Assembly: GCF_013035425.1 (NCBI RefSeq) | Contig: NZ_WQHX01000002.1 | Coordinates: 496,001-560,000, forward strand | DNA from: Ruegeria arenilitoris | Lineage (GTDB): Bacteria; Pseudomonadota; Alphaproteobacteria; Rhodobacterales; Rhodobacteraceae | Reading direction: 5' to 3' | DNA: 64,000 nucleotides | Part shown: one piece after another, positions 16,865 through 25,414 of the stretch | Numbering within the stretch: the first letter of the stretch is position 1 | Layout of the letters: the number at the start of each line of letters is the position of its first letter | Position numbers and translations under genes: made by a program | The notes under the pieces: generated by a model | What the model saw: the letters and a program-made list of their open reading frames with translations, nothing else | Told to the model about the DNA's origin: nothing | Databases searched by the model: none

Positions 16865-18025
16865 ATGCCGAATCCAGAGATTTCCGCTTCTGCTCCTGCT
16901 AATCGAAGCCCTTGTTCACGCGTCCTTCACCGCATAACACAGCTTAGTTTGACCGTAGGCGTCATCCTCGTCGCTGCTGCAGCGGTCCACTTAGGAGCTT
17001 CTGAGCTTTCGCGCCGTGCGAACGCCGTTCCCGCTCCTGACGCCGCCTCGGTGACGCCCGTTTCAGTAACGCCTATTAGTCAAGAAAGTTATTACTTAGT
17101 TGATCGAGTTTTCATCGGTCAGGTCGAGCCACAACGGTCTGCAGATATTTCCTTTGAGTTGAACGGAACCCTCGCGAAAATACTGGTCGACGAGGGAGAT
17201 GAGGTTTCGAAAGGTCAACTGCTTGCTACGCTGGATATCGCGTTGCTGGAAGTTGAACGTGATCGCCTGTCCGCATCTCGCAAAGCTATAGCGGCGCAGC
17301 TTTCCTTTGCCCAAAAAACCGTTGAACGCAGTACAAAACTTATCGAGCAAGGATTTACCAGTCAGGCTCGTCTGGACGAGGCAATAGCTCAGCAAGATGA
17401 GCTGCTTTCCAGAATGGGAGAGCTAGACGCAGCTTTACGCGACGTGACCGTTCGGATTGACAAATCCAGTATTAAAGCTCCCTTCGCAGGTCAAATTACC
17501 TCCCGGCATGTCGACGGCGGTGAAACGCTACGATCTGGAGAGCTTGTTTTGGGAATGGTCGAAATCGTGTCACCGCAGGTACGAATAGGTATTCCACTTG
17601 ATGTGGAGCCTTCACTTTTGACCGATGTTGAAATCGAAATTGCCGACAACCAGTATCAAGCGAAGCTGGCTACTTTGCGTCCAGATGTCGATCCACTAAC
17701 CCGGACGCGTACAGCACTTTTTGACCTGAAAGACGGTCCCAACGTCGCGTTTGGACAGACCGCACGTGTTCACATCAGTGACCCGGTCGAAAGTACCGGC
17801 ACTTGGGTTCCTACAACATCACTAAAAGAAGCGGCGCGTGGTCAATGGACGCTTTTGGTTGCGGACGCCGAGAAAACGGTTCGCATTGCGACCGTAGAGG
17901 TAATCCATGCCGAAGATGACCGCGTTTTTGTCAGAGGGATGTTTCCAAAAGGCACTGTCTTGATTGATCGGGGGCCACAGCGTGTGACGGTTGGTCAGCG
18001 AGTCGCATTTGGCGGCAACGAGTGA
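16865..18025 (+). CDS. RND efflux periplasmic adaptor (membrane fusion protein)
   Basis: The 386-aa HlyD/AcrA-type adaptor has one N-terminal membrane segment (about residues 25-45, no lipobox) and a biotinyl-lipoyl motif half (VDEGDEVSKGQLLATLD). A coiled-coil hairpin (about residues 125-195) is followed by a second lipoyl half (IKAPFAGQITSRHVDGG) and a beta-barrel. It links the RND pump to an outer-membrane channel. It is 12 bp upstream of the pump gene and follows the palindromic operator. Confidence 0.92.
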   Translation: MPNPEISASAPANRSPCSRVLHRITQLSLTVGVILVAAAAVHLGASELSRRANAVPAPDAASVTPVSVTPISQESYYLVDRVFIGQVEPQRSADISFELNGTLAKILVDEGDEVSKGQLLATLDIALLEVERDRLSASRKAIAAQLSFAQKTVERSTKLIEQGFTSQARLDEAIAQQDELLSRMGELDAALRDVTVRIDKSSIKAPFAGQITSRHVDGGETLRSGELVLGMVEIVSPQVRIGIPLDVEPSLLTDVEIEIADNQYQAKLATLRPDVDPLTRTRTALFDLKDGPNVAFGQTARVHISDPVESTGTWVPTTSLKEAARGQWTLLVADAEKTVRIATVEVIHAEDDRVFVRGMFPKGTVLIDRGPQRVTVGQRVAFGGNE

Positions 18026-18037
18026 CGGAGGATACAA

Positions 18038-21000
18038 ATGGAAACCCTTACATTTCGTCACCCCAGGCTTGTCGCTCTAATAGTCTTGGTGTTGGTATCC
18101 GCTGGACTGTCATCTTTTCTTTCGTTGGGGCGGCAGGAAGATCCAACAATCACCAATCTGTTTGCAACTGTGACGACTCAGTTTCCAGGTGCGGACCCGG
18201 AGCGGGTCGAAGCGCTGGTAACCGCTGAGATCGAGGAAGAGTTGCGGAAAATTGCTGAATTAGACGAGATAAGTTCGGTTTCCAGATCTGGGATTTCAGT
18301 AGTTTCCGTTGAATTGCTTGAAACGCTGGATGAAGCCACCATCGAACAAGTTTGGGCCGAAGCAAGGGATGCGATCGATGACGCCAGTCAGAATTTTCCC
18401 ACTGGTGTTCTGCCACCAGATTTCGACGCAGAAGGCATTTCCGCCTATTCTGCGGTGATCGCAGTGGCGGCTGACAGCCCGAATTTCCCAATAACGCTGC
18501 TATCGCGCCATGCGGAATCCTTGGGCGACAGATTGCGGACGATCCCGGCCACTCGTGCCGTTGATTACTTTGGGCAGCCGGAAGAGGAAGTCCTTGTCAG
18601 CGTTGATATGGATAAAGCCGCAGCATTAGGCCTGAGTGCCACTGAAATTTCGCAGCGGATAACCGAAGCTGATGGAAAAGTCCAATCAGGCCGCTTACAG
18701 TCCGATGTGGATTTAACCATAAATATCAGTGGGGAAATCGAAACAATTGACCGCATCAGAAGCATTGTTCTGCGCGAAAATGCCGAGGGCGCAGTTGTAC
18801 TACTGGGTGACATCGCCACAGTGGATCGCGGCCCCCGAATGCCTGAGTCTGCGATCGCATTTGCCAACGGCATGCCAGCCGTTCTTGTGGGCGTTCTTGC
18901 TCAGGACGGGGTTCAGATCGACCGGTGGACTGGATTTGTGCGGAAGGAACTTGAAGAAGGTTCTGCGTCAGTCCCTGTGGGTATTCAGGAGTTACTACTC
19001 TTTGACCAAAGTAAATACACAACAGACCGCCTGACCGAAGTCGGGATTAACATGGCAATCGGTGTCACGCTCGTGGTTGCGGTTCTGTTCATAACGCTTG
19101 GTGTTCGAGCCGCTGCAATCGTCGCACTTGTTCTGCCGGTCGTTTCGCTTGCCACGCTCGCAACAATGAACATGATTGGACTGCCAATTCACCAGATGTC
19201 CGTCACCGGACTGATTGTGGCCTTAGGCTTGCTGGTAGACGCCGCAATCGTGATGACAGACGAAATCCGGCGACGTTTGCAAGACGGGATGGATCGTATC
19301 ACTGCAGTGCGCGACGCGGTACGCCGATTGGCGGCTCCGCTGTTGGCGTCCACCATCACCACCGCGCTAGCTTTCATGCCCATGATCCTTCTGCCCGGGC
19401 CTGCTGGTGACTTTGTAGGCGCCATAGCCATCGCCGTTGTGCTTATGTTGGTGTGGTCTTTGTTGGTTGCTTTGACGGTCACGCCTGCAGTTGCAGGCTG
19501 GGTTTTATCTGACAGAAAAGACGCTGGAATACTTGCTCAAGGCATCAGTATCCCAGCACTTGCCCGTCTGTTTGAGGCATCAATACGTATTTCGGTCTCA
19601 AACCCAGTGCGGTCCATCGCGCTGGCGTTGGTATTACCCGTTCTTGGATTTGCAGCATTTCCCACTCTGACTGCTCAATTCTTTCCGGGCGTAGATAGAA
19701 ACCAATTCTACATCGAAATTGATATGCCAGGGGGTACTTCGATTTCCGGCACAACGGCAACAGCGCGGCTGATCGACGAAATGCTTTTGGCTGATGCCGG
19801 CGTGCAAAGCGTCTACTGGACGGTGGGAGAGTCAGGTCCAGCCTTCTATTACAATATAGTTGGCAATCGCTCGCGTGAGCCCGGATTTGCGCAGGCAATG
19901 ATCACAACGAAAACTGCGGAAGATGCCGCCCGCCTGGTCGGAGATTTGCAGGGTCGCCTGGACACAGATTTCACCGAAGCCCAAATAATTGTGCGCAACC
20001 TTGTTCAAGGCCCCCCAGTTGCCGCGCCTATAGAGGTAAAAATACAGGGACAAGACATTACAATTCTTCGCGAGCTGGGTGACAAGATTCGATCGGTCAT
20101 GGCCAACCTCGATTTGGTGACACAAGCCCGAGCAAGCGTAAATGGCGGCAACCCCCAAATCCGGTTCGAGATTGACGAGATAAATGCCCGCCTGCTTGGC
20201 TTGGATGTTGCGGACATAGCAGGTCAGCTGGACGCCGCGTTGGTGGGAGTGACCGGAGGTTCATTGATAGAAGGCACCGAGCAACTACCCGTTCGGGTGC
20301 GTTTTGGTGACGAAATTCGCTCTGATCTGAGCACTATAGTCAGCATGCCTATCCTTCTGCCGGACGCTGCTGCAATCTCCGCTACTGGTATGTTTCCTGC
20401 GGTTCCTTTGTCCGAGCTTGCCAAACCCATAGTCGAACCCGCTGAAAGCGTAATTACTCGGACCGATGGCGTCCGTGAAAACACAATTCAGGCATTCATC
20501 GTGCCTGGTGTACTACCTGAAGAAGCTCTGCAGGATGTGCTGGAAGCCTTGGATGTTTCGGGATTTGAGCTACCGCAGGGATATACAATGACCTTGGGCG
20601 GAGACAGTGATGCACGTTCCAGCACAGTCGGCAATCTGATGGCTTCGGTGGGGTTGATCGTGACACTGTCCATCGCGACAATCGTCCTGACTTTCAACTC
20701 TTTCAGGTTAACCTTGGTGACGTTGGCGGTTTGTGTCCTGTCGGCTGGTCTTTCTATGCTGTCACTTGCAATCATGCAATATCCGTTCGGCATTCAGGCG
20801 ATCATTGGCGTGATTGGCTCCATCGGCGTTTCGATATACGCGGCCATAATAATACTCACCGGCTTGCAACAAGATCCGCGGGCAAGTCGCGGTGACCGAA
20901 ACGCAATGGCGCGCGTTGTCACCGGTTCCAGCCGGCACATCATCTCGACCACAGTTACGACGTTTGGCGGGTTTCTCCCCCTGATAGTAGGTGGCGGTGC

Positions 21001-21181
21001 ATTCTGGCCCCCGTTTGCGGTGGCAATAGCAGGCGGCGTGTTGCTGTCGACCGTTGTGTCATTTTTCTTCACACCACCTGTTTTTGCATTGGTTTACCAT
21101 GGGCGTTTCAGAAAATTACTTATTTCCGAGAAACATCAATCCATTTCAGACAAGGCGGTTATCTCATTAGCGGCAGAGTGA
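18038..21181 (+). CDS. RND efflux transporter permease (AcrB family)
   Basis: A 1047-aa inner-membrane proton-driven pump of the hydrophobe/amphiphile class. It has 12 expected membrane helices and two large periplasmic loops. TM4 reads GLLVDAAIVMTDEI, with a single Asp where AcrB has two, as seen in several subfamilies. The ATG follows GGAGG. No outer-membrane channel gene is nearby, so it probably recruits a shared TolC. Its substrate is unknown. Confidence 0.93.
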   Translation: METLTFRHPRLVALIVLVLVSAGLSSFLSLGRQEDPTITNLFATVTTQFPGADPERVEALVTAEIEEELRKIAELDEISSVSRSGISVVSVELLETLDEATIEQVWAEARDAIDDASQNFPTGVLPPDFDAEGISAYSAVIAVAADSPNFPITLLSRHAESLGDRLRTIPATRAVDYFGQPEEEVLVSVDMDKAAALGLSATEISQRITEADGKVQSGRLQSDVDLTINISGEIETIDRIRSIVLRENAEGAVVLLGDIATVDRGPRMPESAIAFANGMPAVLVGVLAQDGVQIDRWTGFVRKELEEGSASVPVGIQELLLFDQSKYTTDRLTEVGINMAIGVTLVVAVLFITLGVRAAAIVALVLPVVSLATLATMNMIGLPIHQMSVTGLIVALGLLVDAAIVMTDEIRRRLQDGMDRITAVRDAVRRLAAPLLASTITTALAFMPMILLPGPAGDFVGAIAIAVVLMLVWSLLVALTVTPAVAGWVLSDRKDAGILAQGISIPALARLFEASIRISVSNPVRSIALALVLPVLGFAAFPTLTAQFFPGVDRNQFYIEIDMPGGTSISGTTATARLIDEMLLADAGVQSVYWTVGESGPAFYYNIVGNRSREPGFAQAMITTKTAEDAARLVGDLQGRLDTDFTEAQIIVRNLVQGPPVAAPIEVKIQGQDITILRELGDKIRSVMANLDLVTQARASVNGGNPQIRFEIDEINARLLGLDVADIAGQLDAALVGVTGGSLIEGTEQLPVRVRFGDEIRSDLSTIVSMPILLPDAAAISATGMFPAVPLSELAKPIVEPAESVITRTDGVRENTIQAFIVPGVLPEEALQDVLEALDVSGFELPQGYTMTLGGDSDARSSTVGNLMASVGLIVTLSIATIVLTFNSFRLTLVTLAVCVLSAGLSMLSLAIMQYPFGIQAIIGVIGSIGVSIYAAIIILTGLQQDPRASRGDRNAMARVVTGSSRHIISTTVTTFGGFLPLIVGGGAFWPPFAVAIAGGVLLSTVVSFFFTPPVFALVYHGRFRKLLISEKHQSISDKAVISLAAE

Positions 21182-21338
21182 GGATCACCTGTCTCGACGA
21201 TGCACACTCTGGTAAGAACAAAAGCGCAGTTTCAACCTCATTTCCAGATGTCAGACCTGGAGAAAAAGTGTGGTTTTAGAAAAAGGCTGCAGAATTGGCA
21301 AACAAGTCTTAGAGTATGCGCAGCCAGACGGGTCGGAA

Positions 21339-22322
21339 CTAAACACAGAGAACCGCTGCGCCTTGCAATCGTCCGGATCGCAAGTCGTCAAGGGCATCAT
21401 TCGCGCATTCAAGCGGATAAGTTAATACACGGGTTTCTATAGGTATTTCCGAAACCAATTCAAAAAACTCATCACCGTCTTTCCTTGTCAGATTGGCGAC
21501 GGAACAAATAGAGCGTTCCTCCCACAGGTCTGAATATGGAAACGACGGTATATCACTCATGTGAATACCGCCGCAAACAATACGCCCTCCTTTGCGGGTT
21601 GCTTTAAGGGCAAGTGGGACAAGTGCGCCGACCGGAGCAAATATGATTGATGCTTCAAAACTTTCAGGAGCACTTTCAGAAGAGCCACCGGCCCATTTAG
21701 CACCCAATTCCAAGGCAAACTTTTGTGCTGCGATGTCGTCATCTCTTGTGAAAGCATAAACATCGACGCCAAGCGACGTAGCAACCTGACAAAGGATATG
21801 AGCTGCAGCGCCGAAACCATAGATACCTAAGGATTTTGGATCGCCAGCCATCCTGAAGCTGCGATAACCGATCAGACCGGCACACAAAAGCGGAGCCAAA
21901 TCCGCCGCTTCTTTTTCTTCCGGCAACGGGAAAACAAAACTCGAATCCGCCACACAGTATTCGGCGTAGCCACCGTTAATTGTGTATCCTGTAAACCCCG
22001 GCTCGTCACAAAGGTTCTCGCGATGAGATCTACAAAATTCGCACCTACGGCATGTATGTCCCAGCCAGGGAACGCCGACTCGCTGACCAATTTTTAACTT
22101 GCCCACCCCCTCTCCCAAGTCACTGATACGCCCGACGATTTCATGTCCTGGGACAAGCGGCAGTACGGGGCTTTTCAGGTCACGATCAACGATGTGCAAA
22201 TCAGTTCGGCAGACACCACACGCTTCGACTTGCACCTGCACCTGCCCTGCGCCAGATACTGGAATAGGTAATTCACAAAGTCGCAGACTGGGACTCTTCC
22301 CATCGAAAACCATTGCTCGCAC
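21339..22322 (-). CDS. Zinc-dependent alcohol dehydrogenase
   Basis: The 327-aa medium-chain dehydrogenase has the catalytic Zn ligands Cys in GVCRTDLH and the GHE motif (VPGHEIVG). Four Cys lie in the structural-zinc lobe (CRRCEFCRSHRENLC), and the NAD site is GIYGFGAAAH. The GTG start at 22322 has AGGAGG at ideal spacing. It probably interconverts primary alcohols and aldehydes. It sits downstream of a universal stress protein gene and a phasin-like gene, a grouping often linked to low-oxygen or storage physiology. Confidence 0.9.
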   Translation of the reverse strand: MRAMVFDGKSPSLRLCELPIPVSGAGQVQVQVEACGVCRTDLHIVDRDLKSPVLPLVPGHEIVGRISDLGEGVGKLKIGQRVGVPWLGHTCRRCEFCRSHRENLCDEPGFTGYTINGGYAEYCVADSSFVFPLPEEKEAADLAPLLCAGLIGYRSFRMAGDPKSLGIYGFGAAAHILCQVATSLGVDVYAFTRDDDIAAQKFALELGAKWAGGSSESAPESFEASIIFAPVGALVPLALKATRKGGRIVCGGIHMSDIPSFPYSDLWEERSICSVANLTRKDGDEFFELVSEIPIETRVLTYPLECANDALDDLRSGRLQGAAVLCV

Positions 22323-22437
22323 AGCACACCTCCTTGCAGTGCACTATCTCGAAAACAGCGACCAAGCTCCAGCTTGCCCCGACGCGCGACATTGAACGTC
22401 CTGATAGTGTTTGAAGTTAAGTCAGCGTGGATAAGGA

Positions 22438-22845
22438 TCACCTGGTTACGTGAACTGCACATTTGGCATGATGCACAACCCTGTTCGCAGTTGACCCTAG
22501 AAAGATATTCTCAAAACCCGGCTTGTGCGAAGCAATTACAATGCAGTCAACATCGTGTTCGTTGGCGAAATCGACAATCGCCCTGCCAGCATGCCCGGAA
22601 ACCAACTTTGCTTGAGCGTCGGGCAACTCTGACGCATTCTTGAGTAGGTTCTCCTGAATCTCATGGCGTGTGTTCTTGAAAACCTCTTCTGGAATCTGAG
22701 ACGCCACGTACGCCGGAATAGGTTCCTGCACGTGGAGCATAATGAATTCTGCATCGGCGTCAGCCAGCAGGCGCGCCGCTTCAAAAGAAGCCCGAGTATC
22801 ATGGTCACTATCCAGCGCCACAGGGACTAGAATTTTCTTGTACAT
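22438..22845 (-). CDS. Universal stress protein (UspA family)
   Basis: The 135-aa single UspA domain begins MYKKILVPVALDSD. It ends with an ATP-binding-type segment GSTANRVVHHAKCAVHV, matching the GxxxxxVxxxxxxPV pattern except that the Pro is Ala. AAAGGA precedes the ATG. It probably belongs with the downstream alcohol dehydrogenase gene (115-bp gap) and the upstream phasin-like gene. Confidence 0.9.
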   Translation of the reverse strand: MYKKILVPVALDSDHDTRASFEAARLLADADAEFIMLHVQEPIPAYVASQIPEEVFKNTRHEIQENLLKNASELPDAQAKLVSGHAGRAIVDFANEHDVDCIVIASHKPGFENIFLGSTANRVVHHAKCAVHVTR

Positions 22846-22903
22846 GTACAGTCCTTTCGACTGATCGGGTTAAATTCAAGTGGAAACTTCCAATGTTAAC
22901 ACC

Positions 22904-23353
22904 CTAAACCGGCTCTGACTTTGAAGACTGCCCAACTTTTTTCGCTGTGGTGGTAACATCGTCAATTGTTTTCTCCACGGCTTCCGCTTCAGTTTCTGCC
23001 GCATATGCCGCACAACGGGCAACTGTTTCGAACCATTCCTGAGCGTCCGCGATCAGACGTTCTGCTGAGTGACGCTGCCATTCCGTAATCGTTTGCATGG
23101 CTTTCGATGGATCGCCTGCATTGGCCGACGACGCGGTACGCGCCGCCTTAAGTGCAGACCGAACAGCCTCATGACGCCTTTCAAACCAATGTTGTGCAAA
23201 GTTTTCTGCTTCTTCCAGCATCTTCTCCTGCGCGTCCCAAAATTGCTCAATCTGAGCGCCAAGAACAGGATTCACAGACTCCGAAGGCTGCATTTGTTTG
23301 AACACGTCGATCAATGTTGTGGGGTGTTTTGGTTTCGGCGTCTTATCTGGCAT
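22904..23353 (-). CDS. Phasin-like helical protein
   Basis: The 149-aa protein is rich in Ala, Glu and Lys and predicted almost wholly helical. The middle (residues 30-135) has heptad-like spacing and aromatic residues (AENFAQHWFERR, AQEWFETVARCAAYAAETE) like phasins that coat polyhydroxyalkanoate granules. There is no signal peptide. AGGAGG precedes the ATG. Phasin assignment rests on composition and layout; other amphipathic helical proteins are possible. Confidence 0.6.
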   Translation of the reverse strand: MPDKTPKPKHPTTLIDVFKQMQPSESVNPVLGAQIEQFWDAQEKMLEEAENFAQHWFERRHEAVRSALKAARTASSANAGDPSKAMQTITEWQRHSAERLIADAQEWFETVARCAAYAAETEAEAVEKTIDDVTTTAKKVGQSSKSEPV

Positions 23354-23650
23354 CGAAAGTTCCTCCTCATTCTCTCGCCAGCCATTGTGCCGATACTCAC
23401 AAATTCCGCTTTAATTTAGATCAATTTCATCGATCATCTTTGTCCATGACCATTCAACGAAATTCGTTTATTCACTTACGCGACAGGCATCCTGGAAAAC
23501 TTCTTTTAAAATCAAGGGATGCGGACATTGAATGAGTCATCATTAGTTATTTGTTTGGAAGGCCACCAGTTTCGCATGAGTTGGTGACGAGGTTTTTCAG
23601 AAAAAATCTGCCCTAAATTCACGGAGATTCGTCACAACTACCCGCAGCCG

Positions 23651-23699
23651 AAATAAAAGATCAGACCAGCCCCTTTGGGAGGAGATAAAGAGGCTGGTC
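23651..23699 (-). ncRNA. CcsR/cuckoo-type sRNA hairpin 2 with terminator tail
   Basis: On the minus strand GACCAGCCTCTTT pairs with AAAGGGGCTGGTC (13 bp, one G-U pair) around a 10-base loop containing CTCCTCCC (23677-23684). A T-rich tail TGATCTTTTATTT follows, so this copy probably also ends the transcript. With hairpin 1 it forms a tandem pair repeating the same loop motif with different stems, as in the CcsR family. Confidence 0.72.
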
Positions 23700-23741
23700 C
23701 TTTGCGTTGGCGTACACTGTTGAACTTTCGCCGCCGCTTGC

Positions 23742-23773
23742 GCTGGCATACTCTGGGAGGAGCGAGAACCAGC
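23742..23773 (-). ncRNA. CcsR/cuckoo-type sRNA hairpin 1, anti-SD loop
   Basis: On the minus strand GCTGG and CCAGC close a hairpin with an inner CTC/GAG pairing and a loop holding CTCCTCCC (23755-23762). The loop matches the anti-Shine-Dalgarno end of 16S rRNA. It lies about 40 bases downstream of the second DUF1127 stop. This is the arrangement of the stress-induced CcsR RNAs, which are processed from a DUF1127 gene's 3' UTR in Rhodobacter. Confidence 0.68.
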
Positions 23774-23814
23774 AGATTCATAGTGCCTATTAAACACCTG
23801 GTAATTACATGTTT

Positions 23815-24108
23815 TTACAGGTTTTCGGCGTCGCTACCCCAATCATCTGAAAGCAATTTCTCGGCATACATTGGTATGTCTGCCCGCGAGATCCCGATCT
23901 GGGTAAGTTGGTGATCACTCATTTCGGATAGAGTTGACATCATTCGCGCCATTTGAAGTGTTCTTAATACTCCGCGCATGCCTGCAAATACTTTGTTCAG
24001 TCGCGAAAGGATCAGAGGCAATATACTCTTGGCCCCACGTGACATGGAACTCAAATATAACAATGTGTTATCCGAGATTGGCCCGACTGCTTGCGATTTA
24101 AAGGTCAT
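23815..24108 (-). CDS. DUF1127-related small protein B
   Basis: The 97-aa protein ends with a DUF1127/YjiS-like segment: MARMMSTLSEMSDHQLTQIG followed by ISRADIPMYAEKL. The start is ATG 24108 with AGGAGG six bases upstream, not the earlier in-frame codon. It overlaps the upstream DUF1127 gene by 11 bp, so translation is probably coupled. DUF1127 proteins of alphaproteobacteria are small RNA-binding or stress proteins in the cases studied. The two anti-SD hairpins follow it directly. Confidence 0.8.
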   Translation of the reverse strand: MTFKSQAVGPISDNTLLYLSSMSRGAKSILPLILSRLNKVFAGMRGVLRTLQMARMMSTLSEMSDHQLTQIGISRADIPMYAEKLLSDDWGSDAENL

Positions 24109-24322
24109 TTGCTGCCTCCTTTGCCAGTCCTTTGATACTGCCACGCGGAATACCTAAATCATTGAGGTCACGGTCAGTGAGATTAGAAAGTTCGCGATAA
24201 GTGTTTAGATAGACCTTTCTTTTGGTGATGGCGGCCCGCACGGCATCCCGCTTTTGCTGAAAGACTGTGCGGCCAGCATGCAGAACGACCTCTAACGAAG
24301 TAATCGATCTTGTATTTGCCAT
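24098..24322 (-). CDS. DUF1127-related small protein A
   Basis: The 74-aa protein ends with the family core TYRELSNLTDRDLNDLGIPR followed by GSIKGLAKEA. It is the first gene of a short operon with protein B and the two CTCCTCCC-loop hairpins. In Rhodobacter the analogous protein (CcaF1) is cotranscribed with CcsR RNAs and influences their processing. Equivalence here is inferred from arrangement and motif. Two CTGCN3GCAG sites lie upstream. Confidence 0.82.
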   Translation of the reverse strand: MANTRSITSLEVVLHAGRTVFQQKRDAVRAAITKRKVYLNTYRELSNLTDRDLNDLGIPRGSIKGLAKEAANDL

Positions 24323-24341
24323 AATTGCGCCTCGTCTATTG

Positions 24342-24371
24342 CTGCATTGCAGTATTTATGCTGCACTGCAG
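24342..24371. promoter_or_regulatory. Two CTGC-N3-GCAG sites upstream of DUF1127 operon
   Basis: CTGCATTGCAG (24342-24352) and CTGCACTGCAG (24361-24371) are 19 bp apart, just upstream of the DUF1127 gene and between it and the divergent LysR gene. The pattern matches the site reported for PhaR, the polyhydroxyalkanoate regulator of Rhodobacter and Paracoccus. Which gene they control is not certain. Confidence 0.5.
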
Positions 24372-24408
24372 AAGTAACCGAGCTTGATAGCGCTCACAAT
24401 TTCTTAAA

Positions 24409-24440
24409 TTGGAACAGGACCCATTCCAATTTGGAACAGG
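24409..24440. promoter_or_regulatory. Repeat and palindrome upstream of LysR gene
   Basis: TTGGAACAGG occurs at 24409-24418 and again at 24431-24440, 22 bp apart. TTCCAA-T-TTGGAA (24424-24436) forms a palindrome overlapping the second copy. A T-N11-A type LysR site is possible. The cluster lies 14 bases before the chosen lysR ATG, so it fits autoregulation. Confidence 0.4.
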
Positions 24441-24453
24441 CCAATGGTGTGAA

Positions 24454-25374
24454 ATGGATATATCTGCGCAAATGTTGATCTTTGCGACCGTCGTTGAGCG
24501 CGGGAGTATTTCTGCGGCTGCCCGGTCAATGGATCAGACCCCTTCTGCTGTAAGCAAACAAATCGGATTGCTTGAAGATCGCGCCCATTACCGCCTTCTT
24601 AACAGAACTCGAACCGGTGTGTCGCCTACGCAAGAAGGTATGGAATTTTACCGAAGATGCAGAGCCATGGCCGACAAATTCAAAGAGGCCGAGGCACTTA
24701 TATTGAATCAGGATGGAACGCCTCGCGGCAAACTCAAGGTTGTGTCAACCGTTGCATTCGGAAAGTCGCAATTGATCCCTCAACTTCCAAAATTCATGGA
24801 AGAAAACCCTGAAGTTGAGGTCGCACTTGACCTGACGGACAGGGAAGTTGATTTGCAAAGTGAAGGATTTGACGCGGCCATATGCTTTGACGAACAACAC
24901 AAAAGCCCTGACACGATCGTGCGCCGTATTATGGAAAGCCGTCGGGTTTTATGCGCATCACCAAAATACCTAGAGCGCTGCGGAACGCCTTCGAACTTTG
25001 AACATTTGGCACAACACAATTGCTTAAGAGTTGCGGGAAGCAAGTTTCGGAATTCTTGGAGGCAAGCAGAGATCGACGGCAACCAGTTATTTGAGGCGCA
25101 AGGGAATTTCGAAGGTAACAGTACAGACGTGATATACCGCGCGGCTCTTGCAGGTCTCGGGATCGCCAGACTGCCCTGTTATATGGTTGAGCAAGAATTT
25201 AATTCGGGCGAGTTGGTTCAGGTCATGCCCGAATATTCGCCGAACAGTACCGACATTGTCGTAATGTTCGCGGACAAGCGAAATTTGGCGCCAAAAACCC
25301 GCGCATTCATAGACTTCTTGGCACGTCAATTTAAAAACTCTTCTAAAGATCTGGCGATTGAAACTTGTCCGTAG
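24454..25374 (+). CDS. LysR family transcriptional regulator
   Basis: The 306-aa regulator has an N-terminal helix-turn-helix (GSISAAARSMDQTPSAVSKQ) and a substrate-binding domain resembling the CrgA/PA2758 group. The ATG at 24454 is preferred because the longer frame begins at a TTG inside a repeat. It is convergent with mobA and divergent from the DUF1127 operon. Its target is not evident. Confidence 0.88.
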   Translation: MDISAQMLIFATVVERGSISAAARSMDQTPSAVSKQIGLLEDRAHYRLLNRTRTGVSPTQEGMEFYRRCRAMADKFKEAEALILNQDGTPRGKLKVVSTVAFGKSQLIPQLPKFMEENPEVEVALDLTDREVDLQSEGFDAAICFDEQHKSPDTIVRRIMESRRVLCASPKYLERCGTPSNFEHLAQHNCLRVAGSKFRNSWRQAEIDGNQLFEAQGNFEGNSTDVIYRAALAGLGIARLPCYMVEQEFNSGELVQVMPEYSPNSTDIVVMFADKRNLAPKTRAFIDFLARQFKNSSKDLAIETCP

Positions 25375-25414
25375 GACCTTGTCGTTCATTAGCTGAAGCG
25401 GCTTATACCAGACT

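Noticed and set aside
23401..23450. Possible FNR-type box upstream of the phasin-like gene
   Set aside because: GATCAATTTCATCGATC resembles but does not match TTGAT-N4-ATCAA on either strand.
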